Source: a beta proteobacterium AAP99
GTDB lineage: Bacteria > Pseudomonadota > Gammaproteobacteria > Burkholderiales > Burkholderiaceae_C
Assembly (NCBI GenBank): GCA_001295775.1
Contig: LJIA01000014.1
Span: forward strand, 62,001-126,000
Direction: 5' to 3'
Length of the DNA: 64,000 bases
The translations under genes and the position numbers were made by a program. This document shows, piece by piece, positions 39,571 to 47,801 of this stretch (position 1 is its first letter; each line of letters starts with the position of its first letter). The notes below the pieces were generated by a model. The model was given only the letters and a program-made list of their open reading frames with translations, did no database searches and was not told the DNA's origin.

Positions 39571-40413
39571 TCAGAAGGCTGCGAGCAGTTGCGGGATTTT
39601 CGGCCACAGGGTGGCAGCAAACTGCTCACGGAAGAAGCCGAAGTGGCCGATGCGGCGGGCGCCCACATCCTGCGGGGCAATGCGCTCGATGCGGCGTTCG
39701 GCATTGGCGTAGAAGTCCACCAGGGTCTGAGTGCCGCGCAGGGTCATCATCTCGTCGTCAGTGATGGACAGCGCCACCACCGGGAAGCGCGCTGCGTCAT
39801 ACCGGGCCTGCAGACCCGGCTCGGCACCCACGTTGTAGCGCGGGTTCAGGCACCACTTGCGCCACTGCAGCATCACGCCCGCCGGCACATCACCGACCTT
39901 CTTCAGGCGCTTGCCGGGAAAGTAGCCAAACAGCCTGGTGAACAGCGGCACCGCCACGTACCAGAAGTACAGCACCATGCGCCGCGTGGGTGGCGCGTTG
40001 TCGCGCCAATAGCCGCTGCCTGCGGCCACGCACAGCAGCCCGGCGATTCGGCCCTTGTTGCGCAGCATGCCCGGCAGCTGCGCACCCAGACTGTGGCCCA
40101 CCACGTACAGGGGCTGCTCGGGCGCTTCGGCGGCCAGCAGGTCGATCATGGCCTCGTAGTCACGCGTCCAATCGAACAGATCGGCCTTCAGCTGTGCGAG
40201 CGACCCCGCGGGCCGGGACGCACCCATGCCGCGGTAATCAAACGTCGCCACGGTATAGCCCTGCGCGTGCAGCCACTGCGCAAAGGCGAAGTAGTAGTCC
40301 TGCTTCACGCCCATGGCGGGCGGCAGCAGCACCGTGGCGCTGGCGCCCGCTGATCGCCACAGATGCGCGCGCAGGGTGAAGCCGTCCTCGGTACCAACAT
40401 CAATGGCTTGCAT
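39571..40413 (-). CDS. Alpha/beta hydrolase, paralogue 1
   Basis: 280 residues. Nucleophile elbow VGHSLGAQLPGM (~98-109), oxyanion FDYRGMGAS, C-terminal catalytic His in RRIGHFGFFRE. Clearly homologous to the next gene upstream (shared LFTRLFGYFPGK and GHFGFF segments); overlap of 14 bp. Substrate unknown. Confidence 0.88.
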   Translation of the reverse strand: MQAIDVGTEDGFTLRAHLWRSAGASATVLLPPAMGVKQDYYFAFAQWLHAQGYTVATFDYRGMGASRPAGSLAQLKADLFDWTRDYEAMIDLLAAEAPEQPLYVVGHSLGAQLPGMLRNKGRIAGLLCVAAGSGYWRDNAPPTRRMVLYFWYVAVPLFTRLFGYFPGKRLKKVGDVPAGVMLQWRKWCLNPRYNVGAEPGLQARYDAARFPVVALSITDDEMMTLRGTQTLVDFYANAERRIERIAPQDVGARRIGHFGFFREQFAATLWPKIPQLLAAF

Positions 40414-41287
40414 CAGGGGCCTCCGGGAGGAAGAGGTTGCGGCCGTCGTTCAACCAGGCGACCACGCGCGGCCAGAGCGTCGGTCCGTTGTCTTTTCTGA
40501 AGAACCCCATGTGACCGATGCGCGCCAGCCCCAGGCCCTGCGGTGCCACATGGACGCGCTGCACCGGCGCGTTGCGGTAGTGGCGGTGCAGGTCATCCAC
40601 GGCGGGCCTCTGGATGGCGGCATCGTCCGTGAAGCTCACGGCCAGCAGCGGGCAGCGCACGCGGTCAAAGCGGGCCTGCATGTCATAGGCCGGGTCAGCA
40701 AACCAATAGTCGCGCAGCTTGAGCCAGCGCGACCACTGCAGCGCCACGCCGCGCGGCAGGTTGCCCACCTTGCGGATCGGCTTGCCTGGAAAGAAGCCGA
40801 ACAGGCGCGTGTACAGCGGCATGGCGATGTTCCCGAGGAACCACAGTGCGCGGCCGCTCTTGGGGTTCAGGCCCGGGTAGCCGCTGCCGCAGGCCACCGT
40901 GAGCGCGCGTTCGACCGCGAGCGCCGAGGCGGTGGCGCCAAAGCTCATGCCGCCCAGGCTGTGCCCCACCAGAAACACGGGCACACCGCTCGCACGGCGC
41001 TGCGCTTCATCGATGGCGGCAGACACATCCTCGCGCAGCCAGGTTTCCATGTCGGTGTCGCTGGCCCGCGCTTCGCGCGCCGTGCCGGACTCGATGCCGC
41101 GGTAGTCAAAACACAGCGCGCCAAAGCCCTGGCTCTGCAGATACTCGCAGAAGGCCGCGTAGAAGCGGCGCGGGGTGGATAGCGCCGGGGCCACCACCAC
41201 CACGCCGCGCAGCGCGCCACCCTGCGGTGCGAACCAACTGGCCGCAACCGGGCTGCCACTTTCGGCAGGGAGTGCGAGTGCTTGCAT
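40400..41287 (-). CDS. Alpha/beta hydrolase, paralogue 2
   Basis: 295 residues, GGAGGCC before ATG 41287. Nucleophile elbow VGHSLGGMSFGA, catalytic His in ARIGHMGFFRKDNG, LYTRLFGFFPGKPIRKVGNLP as in paralogue 1. The tandem pair follows the beta-oxidation operon, suggesting esterase or lipase roles in feeding it. Confidence 0.88.
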   Translation of the reverse strand: MQALALPAESGSPVAASWFAPQGGALRGVVVVAPALSTPRRFYAAFCEYLQSQGFGALCFDYRGIESGTAREARASDTDMETWLREDVSAAIDEAQRRASGVPVFLVGHSLGGMSFGATASALAVERALTVACGSGYPGLNPKSGRALWFLGNIAMPLYTRLFGFFPGKPIRKVGNLPRGVALQWSRWLKLRDYWFADPAYDMQARFDRVRCPLLAVSFTDDAAIQRPAVDDLHRHYRNAPVQRVHVAPQGLGLARIGHMGFFRKDNGPTLWPRVVAWLNDGRNLFLPEAPDASH

Positions 41288-41315
41288 GGCGGCCTCCGAC
41301 GGGTTGTCCAGAAGG

Positions 41316-41351
41316 AAAAAGGGCCGCACAACCGGATCAGTCGTGCGGCCC
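41316..41351 (-). terminator. Terminator of the beta-oxidation operon
   Basis: Minus strand GGGCCGCACGACT...GTGCGGCCC stem followed by TTTTT, 20 bp after the thiolase stop. Confidence 0.85.
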
Positions 41352-41369
41352 GCAGGTTCAGTGGATCAC

Positions 41370-42569
41370 TTACACCCGCTCGATGATGCCGGCGGCACCC
41401 ATGCCGGTGCCCACGCACATGGTCACCATGCCGTACTTCTGGTTGGTACGGCGCAGGCCATGCACCACCGTGGCGGCGCGGATGGCACCGGTGGCGCCCA
41501 GCGGATGGCCCAGGGCAATCGCGCCACCCATGGGGTTGACCTTGCTCGGGTTCAGACCCAGGTCGCGGATCACGGCCAGGGACTGGGCGGCAAAGGCTTC
41601 GTTGAGCTCGATCCAGCCGAGGTCGTCCTGCTTCAGGCCGGCGGCGCGCAGGGCGGCTGGAATGGCTTCCTTGGGGCCGATGCCCATGATCTCAGGCGGC
41701 ACGCCGCGCACTGCAAAGCTCGTGAACTTTGCGAGCGGCGTGAGGTTGAACTGCTTGAGGATCTTCTCGCTGACGACGATCAGCGCGCCTGCGCCATCGG
41801 ACATCTGCGAGCTGTTGCCGGCCGTGACGCTGCCCTTGGCGGCGAACACGGGGCGCAGCTTGCCGAGACCTTCGAGCGAGGTGTCAGCGCGCGCGCCTTC
41901 GTCCATGCTCACGGTCTTGGTCTTGACGGTGACGTCACCCGTGGAGAGGTTGGGGAACTTCTCGATCACCTCGATCGGCGTGGTCTCCGCGCTGAAGTAG
42001 CCCGCCGCCTGGGCGGCCAGGGCCTTCTGGTGCGAAGCCAGCGAGAAGGCGTCCTGGTCTTCGCGGCTGACCTTCCACTGCTGGGCGACCTTCTCGGCCG
42101 TCATGCCCATGCCGTAGGCGATGCCGACGTTCTCGTCCTTGTCGAAGATGTGCATGTTCATGCTGGGCTTGTTGCCCATCATCGGCACCATGCTCATGCT
42201 TTCGCAGCCGGCGGCGATCATCGCATCGGCCTCACCGACGCGGATGCGGTCGGCCGCCATGGCCAGGGCGGTGATGCCGCTGGCGCAGAAGCGGTTCACG
42301 GTCACGCCGCCCACGGTGTTGGGCAGGCCGGCCAGCAGCACGCCGATGCGCGCCACGTTCAGGCCCTGCTCGCCCTCCGGAATGGCGCAGCCGACGATGG
42401 CGTCCTCGATCACCTTGGGATCGAGGCTGGGCACCTGACCCAGTGCACCGCGCAGCGCGGCGACCAGCAGGTCGTCCGGACGCAGATTCTTGAAGCTGCC
42501 GTTGGGCGCCTTGCCGATGGGCGTGCGGGTGGCGGCGACGATGTAGGCGTCTTGAACTTGCTTGCTCAT
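41370..42569 (-). CDS. Acetyl-CoA acyltransferase (thiolase)
   Basis: 399 residues. Nucleophilic Cys in VNRFCASGITALAMA (~87-101), His in GHPLGATGA, second Cys in MVTMCVGTGMGAAGI. FadA/FadI-type last step of beta-oxidation. 18 bp after the FadN-like gene; last gene before the terminator. Confidence 0.95.
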   Translation of the reverse strand: MSKQVQDAYIVAATRTPIGKAPNGSFKNLRPDDLLVAALRGALGQVPSLDPKVIEDAIVGCAIPEGEQGLNVARIGVLLAGLPNTVGGVTVNRFCASGITALAMAADRIRVGEADAMIAAGCESMSMVPMMGNKPSMNMHIFDKDENVGIAYGMGMTAEKVAQQWKVSREDQDAFSLASHQKALAAQAAGYFSAETTPIEVIEKFPNLSTGDVTVKTKTVSMDEGARADTSLEGLGKLRPVFAAKGSVTAGNSSQMSDGAGALIVVSEKILKQFNLTPLAKFTSFAVRGVPPEIMGIGPKEAIPAALRAAGLKQDDLGWIELNEAFAAQSLAVIRDLGLNPSKVNPMGGAIALGHPLGATGAIRAATVVHGLRRTNQKYGMVTMCVGTGMGAAGIIERV

Positions 42570-42587
42570 GAGATTCTCCTTCGCGCC

Positions 42588-45008
42588 TTAGTTGCGGACG
42601 GGCTTGCCGGTTTGCAGCATGCCCATGATGCGTTCCTGGGTCTTGGGGTGGGTCAGCAGGCCGCAGAAGGCCTTGCGCTCCAGGGTCATCAAATACTCCT
42701 CACTCACCATCGAACCGGCTTCCACATCGCCGCCGCACATCACTTCGGCGATGGTCTTGCCGAGGTGGAAGTCGTGCGCGGAAATGAAGCCGCCGTCACG
42801 CATGTTGGTCAGCTGCGCCATGATCGTGGCCACACCGGCGCGGCCGGCCACCGGGAAGAGCTGCTTCATCGGCGGGCGGTAGCCGGCATCGTGCATGGCC
42901 TTGGCTTCGCGCACGGCCACGTACAGCAGTTCGTAGGGGTTGAAGACGATCTTGTCGCTCCACAGCAGGTAACCCATGCTGCGGGCTTCCAGCGCGCTCT
43001 TGGCCACATTGGCCATGCCGGCGTTCAGGAAGTACTTGGTCAGGAAGGGCAGCAGCGGCACCGGCGTGGCAGCAGGTGCGGCACTCCACTCCTCGGCGGC
43101 GCGGCGAGCACCGTAGGTCAGGCCGCCGGCGCCAGGGATCAGGCCCACGCCCACTTCCACCAGGCCCACGTAGCTTTCCAGGTTGGCGACGCGGCGGTTG
43201 CAGTACACGGCCAGCTCGCAGCCGCCACCCAGGGCCAGGCCACTCAACGCCGCCACGGTGGGCACGTTGGCATAGCGCATGGCGAGCATGGCGTCCTGCA
43301 GCTTCTTCTCTTCGGGCTCGATGGCCTTGGCGCCGCCCTTCATGAAGGTGGGCAGCATGGCTTCGAGGTTGGCACCGGCCGAGAAGGCGCCGCCGTCCAG
43401 CGAGGTCGGGCTCCACACCACGATGCCCTTGTAGGACGCTTCAGCCAGGGCCACGCCCTTGAAGATGGCTTCGGTGGCGCCCGGGCCGAGGGTGTTCATC
43501 TTGCCGCGCAGCGACAGGATCAGCACGTCGGCCAGGCCGTCTTCGGCCAAGGTCCAGAGGCGGGCTTCCTCGTTCTCGAACACCGTGTTGCCGGCGGTCT
43601 TGGGGTCGATCGTGGTCTGACCGAGCACCGGTGCGCGGAACACCTGGCGGCGATACACCGGCAGCTCGCTCGCGGGCACGTAGGCCTTCTTCGTCACAGA
43701 CCAGGAGCCGGCCGGCGTGTGCACGCCGTCCACCTCGAACACCCAGGCGGGCAGCGCCTGGCTGGAGAGCGCCTTGCCGGCGGCGATGTCTTCCTTGATC
43801 CACTCGGCGACCTGCTTCCAGCCCGCGGCCTGCCACAGCTCGAAGGGGCCGAGCTTGTTGCCGAAACCGAAGCGCATCGCGAAGTCCACATCGCGCGCGT
43901 TGTCGGCGATGGACTCGAGATGGATGGCGCAGTAGTGGAAGGTGTCGCGCAGGATGGACCACACGAACTGCGCCTGCTTGTTGTCGCTCTCCCGCAGCAG
44001 CTTCAGGCGCTCGGCCGGGTCCTTCTTCTTCAGGATGCGGGCCACGGTCTCGTCGGCCTTGCCGCCACCGGCGACGTATTCGCCCGTGGCGAAGTCCAGA
44101 CGCTGGATGTCCTTGCCGACCTTCTTGTAGAAGCCGGCGCCGCTCTTCTGGCCCAGCGCGCCTGCGGCGATCAGCTTGGCCAGGGGCTCGGGCGTGGCGA
44201 AGTGCGCAGCAAAGCTGTCCACGCTCACCGGCAGGTTGTCCTGCATGGTCTTGATGACGTGGCCCATGGTGTCCAGACCGACCACATCCGCCGTGCGGAA
44301 GGTGGCGCTCTTGGCGCGGCCGAGCTTCTCGCCGGTCAGGTCATCGACCACATCGACCGACAGGCCGAACTTCTGCGCCTCGGCAAAGGTGGCGAGGATG
44401 CCGAAGATGCCCACGCGGTTGGCGATGAAGTTGGGTGTGTCCTTGGCGCGCACCACGCCCTTGCCCAGGGTGCTGGTGAGGAAGACTTCGAGCTGGTCGA
44501 GGATGTCGGCGCGCGTGGTGGCCGTGGGGATCAGCTCCACCAAGTGCATGTAGCGCGGCGGGTTGAAGAAATGCACGCCGCAGAAGCGCGCCTTCAGTTC
44601 ACCTTCGAAGCCATCGGACAGCTTGGTGATCGACAGGCCCGAGGTGTTGGTGGCGAAGATCGCGTTCTCGCCAATGAAGGGCGTGACCTTCTTGTAGAGG
44701 TCGTGCTTCCAGTCCATGCGCTCGGCGATCGCTTCGATCACGACGTCGCAGCCCTTGAGCAGCTCGAGGTGTTCCTCGTAGTTCGCGGGCTGGATCAGGT
44801 CGGCCAGCTCGGGCGTGCCCAGCGGTGCGGGCGAGAGCTTCTTGAGGTTGGCAATGGCGCGCTCGGCGATGCCGTTCTTGCTGCCTTCCTTGGCGGGCAG
44901 GTCGAACAGGATCACGGGCACCTTGGCATTGACGCAGTGCGCAGCGATCTGCGCGCCCATCACGCCGGCACCCAGCACGGCGACTTTCTTGACGATGAAG
45001 TGGCTCAC
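42588..45008 (-). CDS. Bifunctional 3-hydroxyacyl-CoA dehydrogenase / enoyl-CoA hydratase (FadN-like)
   Basis: 806 residues. The dehydrogenase half comes first: AVLGAGVMGAQIAAHC, FATNTSGLSI, GVHFFNPP, DTPNFIANRVG (~1-400). The crotonase half follows (~490-720: AFSAGANLEAML, LSGLALGGGCELAV, VEVGVGLIPGAGG), with a further C-terminal region. This dehydrogenase-first order is that of FadN-type proteins rather than FadB/FadJ. Partner of the thiolase and acyl-CoA dehydrogenase in one operon. Confidence 0.93.
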   Translation of the reverse strand: MSHFIVKKVAVLGAGVMGAQIAAHCVNAKVPVILFDLPAKEGSKNGIAERAIANLKKLSPAPLGTPELADLIQPANYEEHLELLKGCDVVIEAIAERMDWKHDLYKKVTPFIGENAIFATNTSGLSITKLSDGFEGELKARFCGVHFFNPPRYMHLVELIPTATTRADILDQLEVFLTSTLGKGVVRAKDTPNFIANRVGIFGILATFAEAQKFGLSVDVVDDLTGEKLGRAKSATFRTADVVGLDTMGHVIKTMQDNLPVSVDSFAAHFATPEPLAKLIAAGALGQKSGAGFYKKVGKDIQRLDFATGEYVAGGGKADETVARILKKKDPAERLKLLRESDNKQAQFVWSILRDTFHYCAIHLESIADNARDVDFAMRFGFGNKLGPFELWQAAGWKQVAEWIKEDIAAGKALSSQALPAWVFEVDGVHTPAGSWSVTKKAYVPASELPVYRRQVFRAPVLGQTTIDPKTAGNTVFENEEARLWTLAEDGLADVLILSLRGKMNTLGPGATEAIFKGVALAEASYKGIVVWSPTSLDGGAFSAGANLEAMLPTFMKGGAKAIEPEEKKLQDAMLAMRYANVPTVAALSGLALGGGCELAVYCNRRVANLESYVGLVEVGVGLIPGAGGLTYGARRAAEEWSAAPAATPVPLLPFLTKYFLNAGMANVAKSALEARSMGYLLWSDKIVFNPYELLYVAVREAKAMHDAGYRPPMKQLFPVAGRAGVATIMAQLTNMRDGGFISAHDFHLGKTIAEVMCGGDVEAGSMVSEEYLMTLERKAFCGLLTHPKTQERIMGMLQTGKPVRN

Positions 45009-45036
45009 TTCATTCTCCTGGATCAGTTTGAGGAGG

Positions 45037-45105
45037 GCTTTCCGCTTGTCCGGTGCGGTTCTTCAGGCACTTTGACCTGAAGAACCGCATGGATGCTGCA
45101 TCCAG
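45037..45105 (+). repeat. Interspersed hairpin repeat, family 1 copy E
   Basis: GCTTTCCGCTTGTCCGG leader and a perfect 14-bp stem TGCGGTTCTTCAGG / CCTGAAGAACCGCA. It sits inside the beta-oxidation operon, between the acyl-CoA dehydrogenase and FadN-like genes. Confidence 0.88.
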
Positions 45106-45132
45106 CCCTAGAAGTGCGGGCTTGCGCCGCGC

Positions 45133-46947
45133 TCAGAACAACTCTTCGGGCAGGGCCATCAGCGTGGCGCTGCCGGCACGGGCCTTGCGGATCTCGCCCG
45201 CGGTCTCGGGCAGCAGCTTGGCGAAGTAGAAGCGCGCCACGGCGAGCTTGGCGGTGTAGAACGGATCGACCTTGTCGCCCTCGGCAGTGACCTTGTCGAG
45301 TGCGATCACGGCCATACGTGCCCAGAAGTAGCCGTACACCAGGTGCCCCACCACACGCAGGTAGCTCACCGCGGCGGCGCCCACTTCGTCGGCATTGCCC
45401 ATGGCCTTCATGCCCAGTTCCATCGTGAGCTTGGTGACCTTGTCGCCCAGGTCGGCCAGGGGGTTCACGAACTCGGCGTACTGCTCCTTGGTGCCGTAGG
45501 TCTCGACGAACTCGGTGACCATCTTGCCGAACTTCTTGAGCTTGGCACCGTTGTCCATCAGCACCTTGCGGCCGATCAGGTCGAGCGACTGGATCGTGTT
45601 GGTGCCCTCGTAGATCATGTTGATGCGGGCATCGCGCACGATCTGCTCCATGCCCCATTCCTTGATGTAGCCGTGGCCGCCGAAGACCTGCAGGCAGTCG
45701 CTGGCGCAGGTCCAGCCGTTGTCGGTCATGAAGGCCTTCACGATGGGCGTCATCAGCGCCATCATGTCGCCGGCTTCCTTGCGGGCGTCCTCGTCCGGAT
45801 GGTGGAACTGCAGGTCGGCCTGCATCGCCACCCAGTAGCCGAAGGCGCGGCCGGCTTCGGCGTAGGCGCGCGCGGTCAGCAGCATCTTGCGCACATCGGG
45901 GTGCACGATGATCGGGTCGGCCGGTTTGTCAGCTGCCTTCGGGCCGGTCAGGCTGCGGCTCTGGATGCGGTCCTTCGCGTAGGCCACGGCGTTCTGGTAG
46001 GCCACCTCGGTCAGACCCAGGCCCTGCATGCCCACGCCCAGACGCGCGCCGTTCATCATCACGAACATGGCGTTCAGGCCCTTGTTGGGCTCGCCCACGA
46101 GCCAGCCCGTGGCGCCTTCCAGCACCATCTGGCAGGTGCTGTTGCCGTGAATACCCATCTTGTGTTCGATGCCGCCGCAATAGATGCCGTTGCGTGCACC
46201 CACCGTGGCGCTCTCGCCCTCGCCCACCGGCACGAACTTCGGCACGATGAACAGGCTGATGCCCTTGGTGCCGGCCGGTGCATCGGGCAGGCGCGCCAGC
46301 ACCAGATGCACGATGTTGTCGGCCATGTCGTGCTCACCGGAGGAGATGAAGATCTTGGCGCCGGTGATCTTGTAGCTGCCGTCGGCCTGCGGTTCGGCCT
46401 TGGTGCGCAGCATGCCGAGGTCGGTGCCGCAGTGCGGCTCGGTCAGGCACATCGTGCCCGTCCACTCGCCCGAACCCAGCTTGGGCAGGTAGAGCGATTT
46501 CTGCGCCTCGGTGCCGTGAACGTGCAGGCACTCGTAGGCACCAATGGTCAGGCCGGGATACATGCTCCAAGCCTGGTTGGTGGAGTACTGCATCTCATAG
46601 AAGGCGATCTGCAGCAGCGCGGGCAGGCCCTGGCCGCCGTACTTCGGATCCAGCGCCAGACCCTGCCAGCCCGCCTCGCGGAACTGGTCGAAGGCTTCCT
46701 TGAAGCCCTTGGGCGTCTTGACCGTGCGCGCGTCGCGGTCGAAGGTGCAGCCTTCGGCGTCGCCACTCTGGTTGATCGGCAGCAGGACCTCGGCGCAGAA
46801 CTTGCCGCTTTCCTCCAGCACCTGGTTCATGGTGTCGGCATCGACATCCTTGAACGCGGGCATCTGCTGGTAGGTGTCCATCACCTTGAGCAGCTCGTGC
46901 AGCACAAACTGCTGGTCGCGCAAGGGCGGGGTGTACTTCTGCGTCAT
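45133..46947 (-). CDS. Acyl-CoA dehydrogenase, long form
   Basis: 604 residues, longer than ordinary ~390-residue dehydrogenases, with an extra C-terminal domain as in the AcdB/FadE5-like group. Motifs: MCLTEPHCGTDLGML (FAD/substrate), YIKEWGMEQIVRDARINMIYEGTNTIQ (catalytic Glu region). FAD-dependent first step of beta-oxidation. 39 bp after the TetR gene. Confidence 0.93.
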   Translation of the reverse strand: MTQKYTPPLRDQQFVLHELLKVMDTYQQMPAFKDVDADTMNQVLEESGKFCAEVLLPINQSGDAEGCTFDRDARTVKTPKGFKEAFDQFREAGWQGLALDPKYGGQGLPALLQIAFYEMQYSTNQAWSMYPGLTIGAYECLHVHGTEAQKSLYLPKLGSGEWTGTMCLTEPHCGTDLGMLRTKAEPQADGSYKITGAKIFISSGEHDMADNIVHLVLARLPDAPAGTKGISLFIVPKFVPVGEGESATVGARNGIYCGGIEHKMGIHGNSTCQMVLEGATGWLVGEPNKGLNAMFVMMNGARLGVGMQGLGLTEVAYQNAVAYAKDRIQSRSLTGPKAADKPADPIIVHPDVRKMLLTARAYAEAGRAFGYWVAMQADLQFHHPDEDARKEAGDMMALMTPIVKAFMTDNGWTCASDCLQVFGGHGYIKEWGMEQIVRDARINMIYEGTNTIQSLDLIGRKVLMDNGAKLKKFGKMVTEFVETYGTKEQYAEFVNPLADLGDKVTKLTMELGMKAMGNADEVGAAAVSYLRVVGHLVYGYFWARMAVIALDKVTAEGDKVDPFYTAKLAVARFYFAKLLPETAGEIRKARAGSATLMALPEELF

Positions 46948-46986
46948 CGACTTGCTCCTCGGAGGATGGTCTTTGGTGATCGGGGT

Positions 46987-47589
46987 TCAGGCAAATTCGG
47001 CGGCGCGACAGCTGCGCATCAGCCGCTCGAAGCCGCGCCGCGCGCGCTCGACCGCGCCGGGCTGCTTCATGAATCGGGCGTCGTGATGCAGGGCCAGGAT
47101 CAGGCCGTGCATTTCAAAGACGAGTTGTTTCGGGTCGGTGTCATCGGCGAGATGCCCCATGTCCACGGCCTGCGCGGCGGCCTTGATGAGCGCCAGCTGC
47201 CAGGTGCGGATCATCTCGAAGAGCTCGTCGCGCACAGGGCCGGTGCGCTCGTCGAACTCCACCGCGCCGCTGATGTAGATGCAGCCGGCGTCGATTTCGT
47301 GCGTCACGCGCACCACCCAGTTCTCGAACAGGCGCGTCAGACGCGGCAGACCGCGCTTCTCCTCGCGGATGGCGGGCATGAAGACCTCGTCCTCGAAGCG
47401 GCGGTGGTACTCGCGCACCACTTCGATCTGCAGGTCCTCGCGCGAGCCGAAGTGCGCGAACACGCCGCTCTTGCTCATCTGCATGCGGTCGGCCAGCAGG
47501 CCGATCGTCAGACCCTCCAGACCATCGCGGCTGGCCAGCTGCAGTGCAGCTTCCAGAATCGCGGCCTTGGTTTGTTCGCCTTTGCGCAT
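46987..47589 (-). CDS. TetR-family repressor of the beta-oxidation operon
   Basis: 200 residues. N-terminal HTH KAAILEAALQLASRDG...MSKSGVFAHFGSREDLQ; C-terminal ligand domain of the TetR_C YxAF/acyl-CoA-responsive kind. First gene of the operon; a perfect palindrome lies 53 bp upstream and is its likely operator. Confidence 0.93.
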   Translation of the reverse strand: MRKGEQTKAAILEAALQLASRDGLEGLTIGLLADRMQMSKSGVFAHFGSREDLQIEVVREYHRRFEDEVFMPAIREEKRGLPRLTRLFENWVVRVTHEIDAGCIYISGAVEFDERTGPVRDELFEMIRTWQLALIKAAAQAVDMGHLADDTDPKQLVFEMHGLILALHHDARFMKQPGAVERARRGFERLMRSCRAAEFA

Positions 47590-47642
47590 GGTGTCTGAGG
47601 GGCTCGGTGAGCGGTGGGAGGGCGAGACGCCCAAAAAATTAC

Positions 47643-47654
47643 GAACGGTCGTTC
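47643..47654. promoter_or_regulatory. Probable TetR operator
   Basis: GAACGGTCGTTC, a perfect 12-bp palindrome in an AT-richer stretch between the divergent TetR gene and the gene at 47802. Confidence 0.72.
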
Positions 47655-47801
47655 TATTCTATGCACGACGTTTTGCTTCGCCGAAGGTAAAAAGCGTGCT
47701 TTAGGGTGAGGCTTCTATTGGTGCGCCGCAGCAGCCATGCGGCGTCACACGGGCTTCATCCTCAACAAGGCTCGGACCGCAAAGAGTCCCCGGAGACTGC
47801 C

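Noticed and set aside
41175-45080. 1301-codon open frame on the plus strand
   Set aside because: Antisense to the thiolase and FadN-like genes, His/Gly/Leu/Val-rich as expected from a reverse reading of high-GC coding DNA, with no domains.
45343-47598. 751-codon open frame on the plus strand
   Set aside because: Lies opposite the acyl-CoA dehydrogenase and TetR genes; no ribosome-binding site or recognisable motif.
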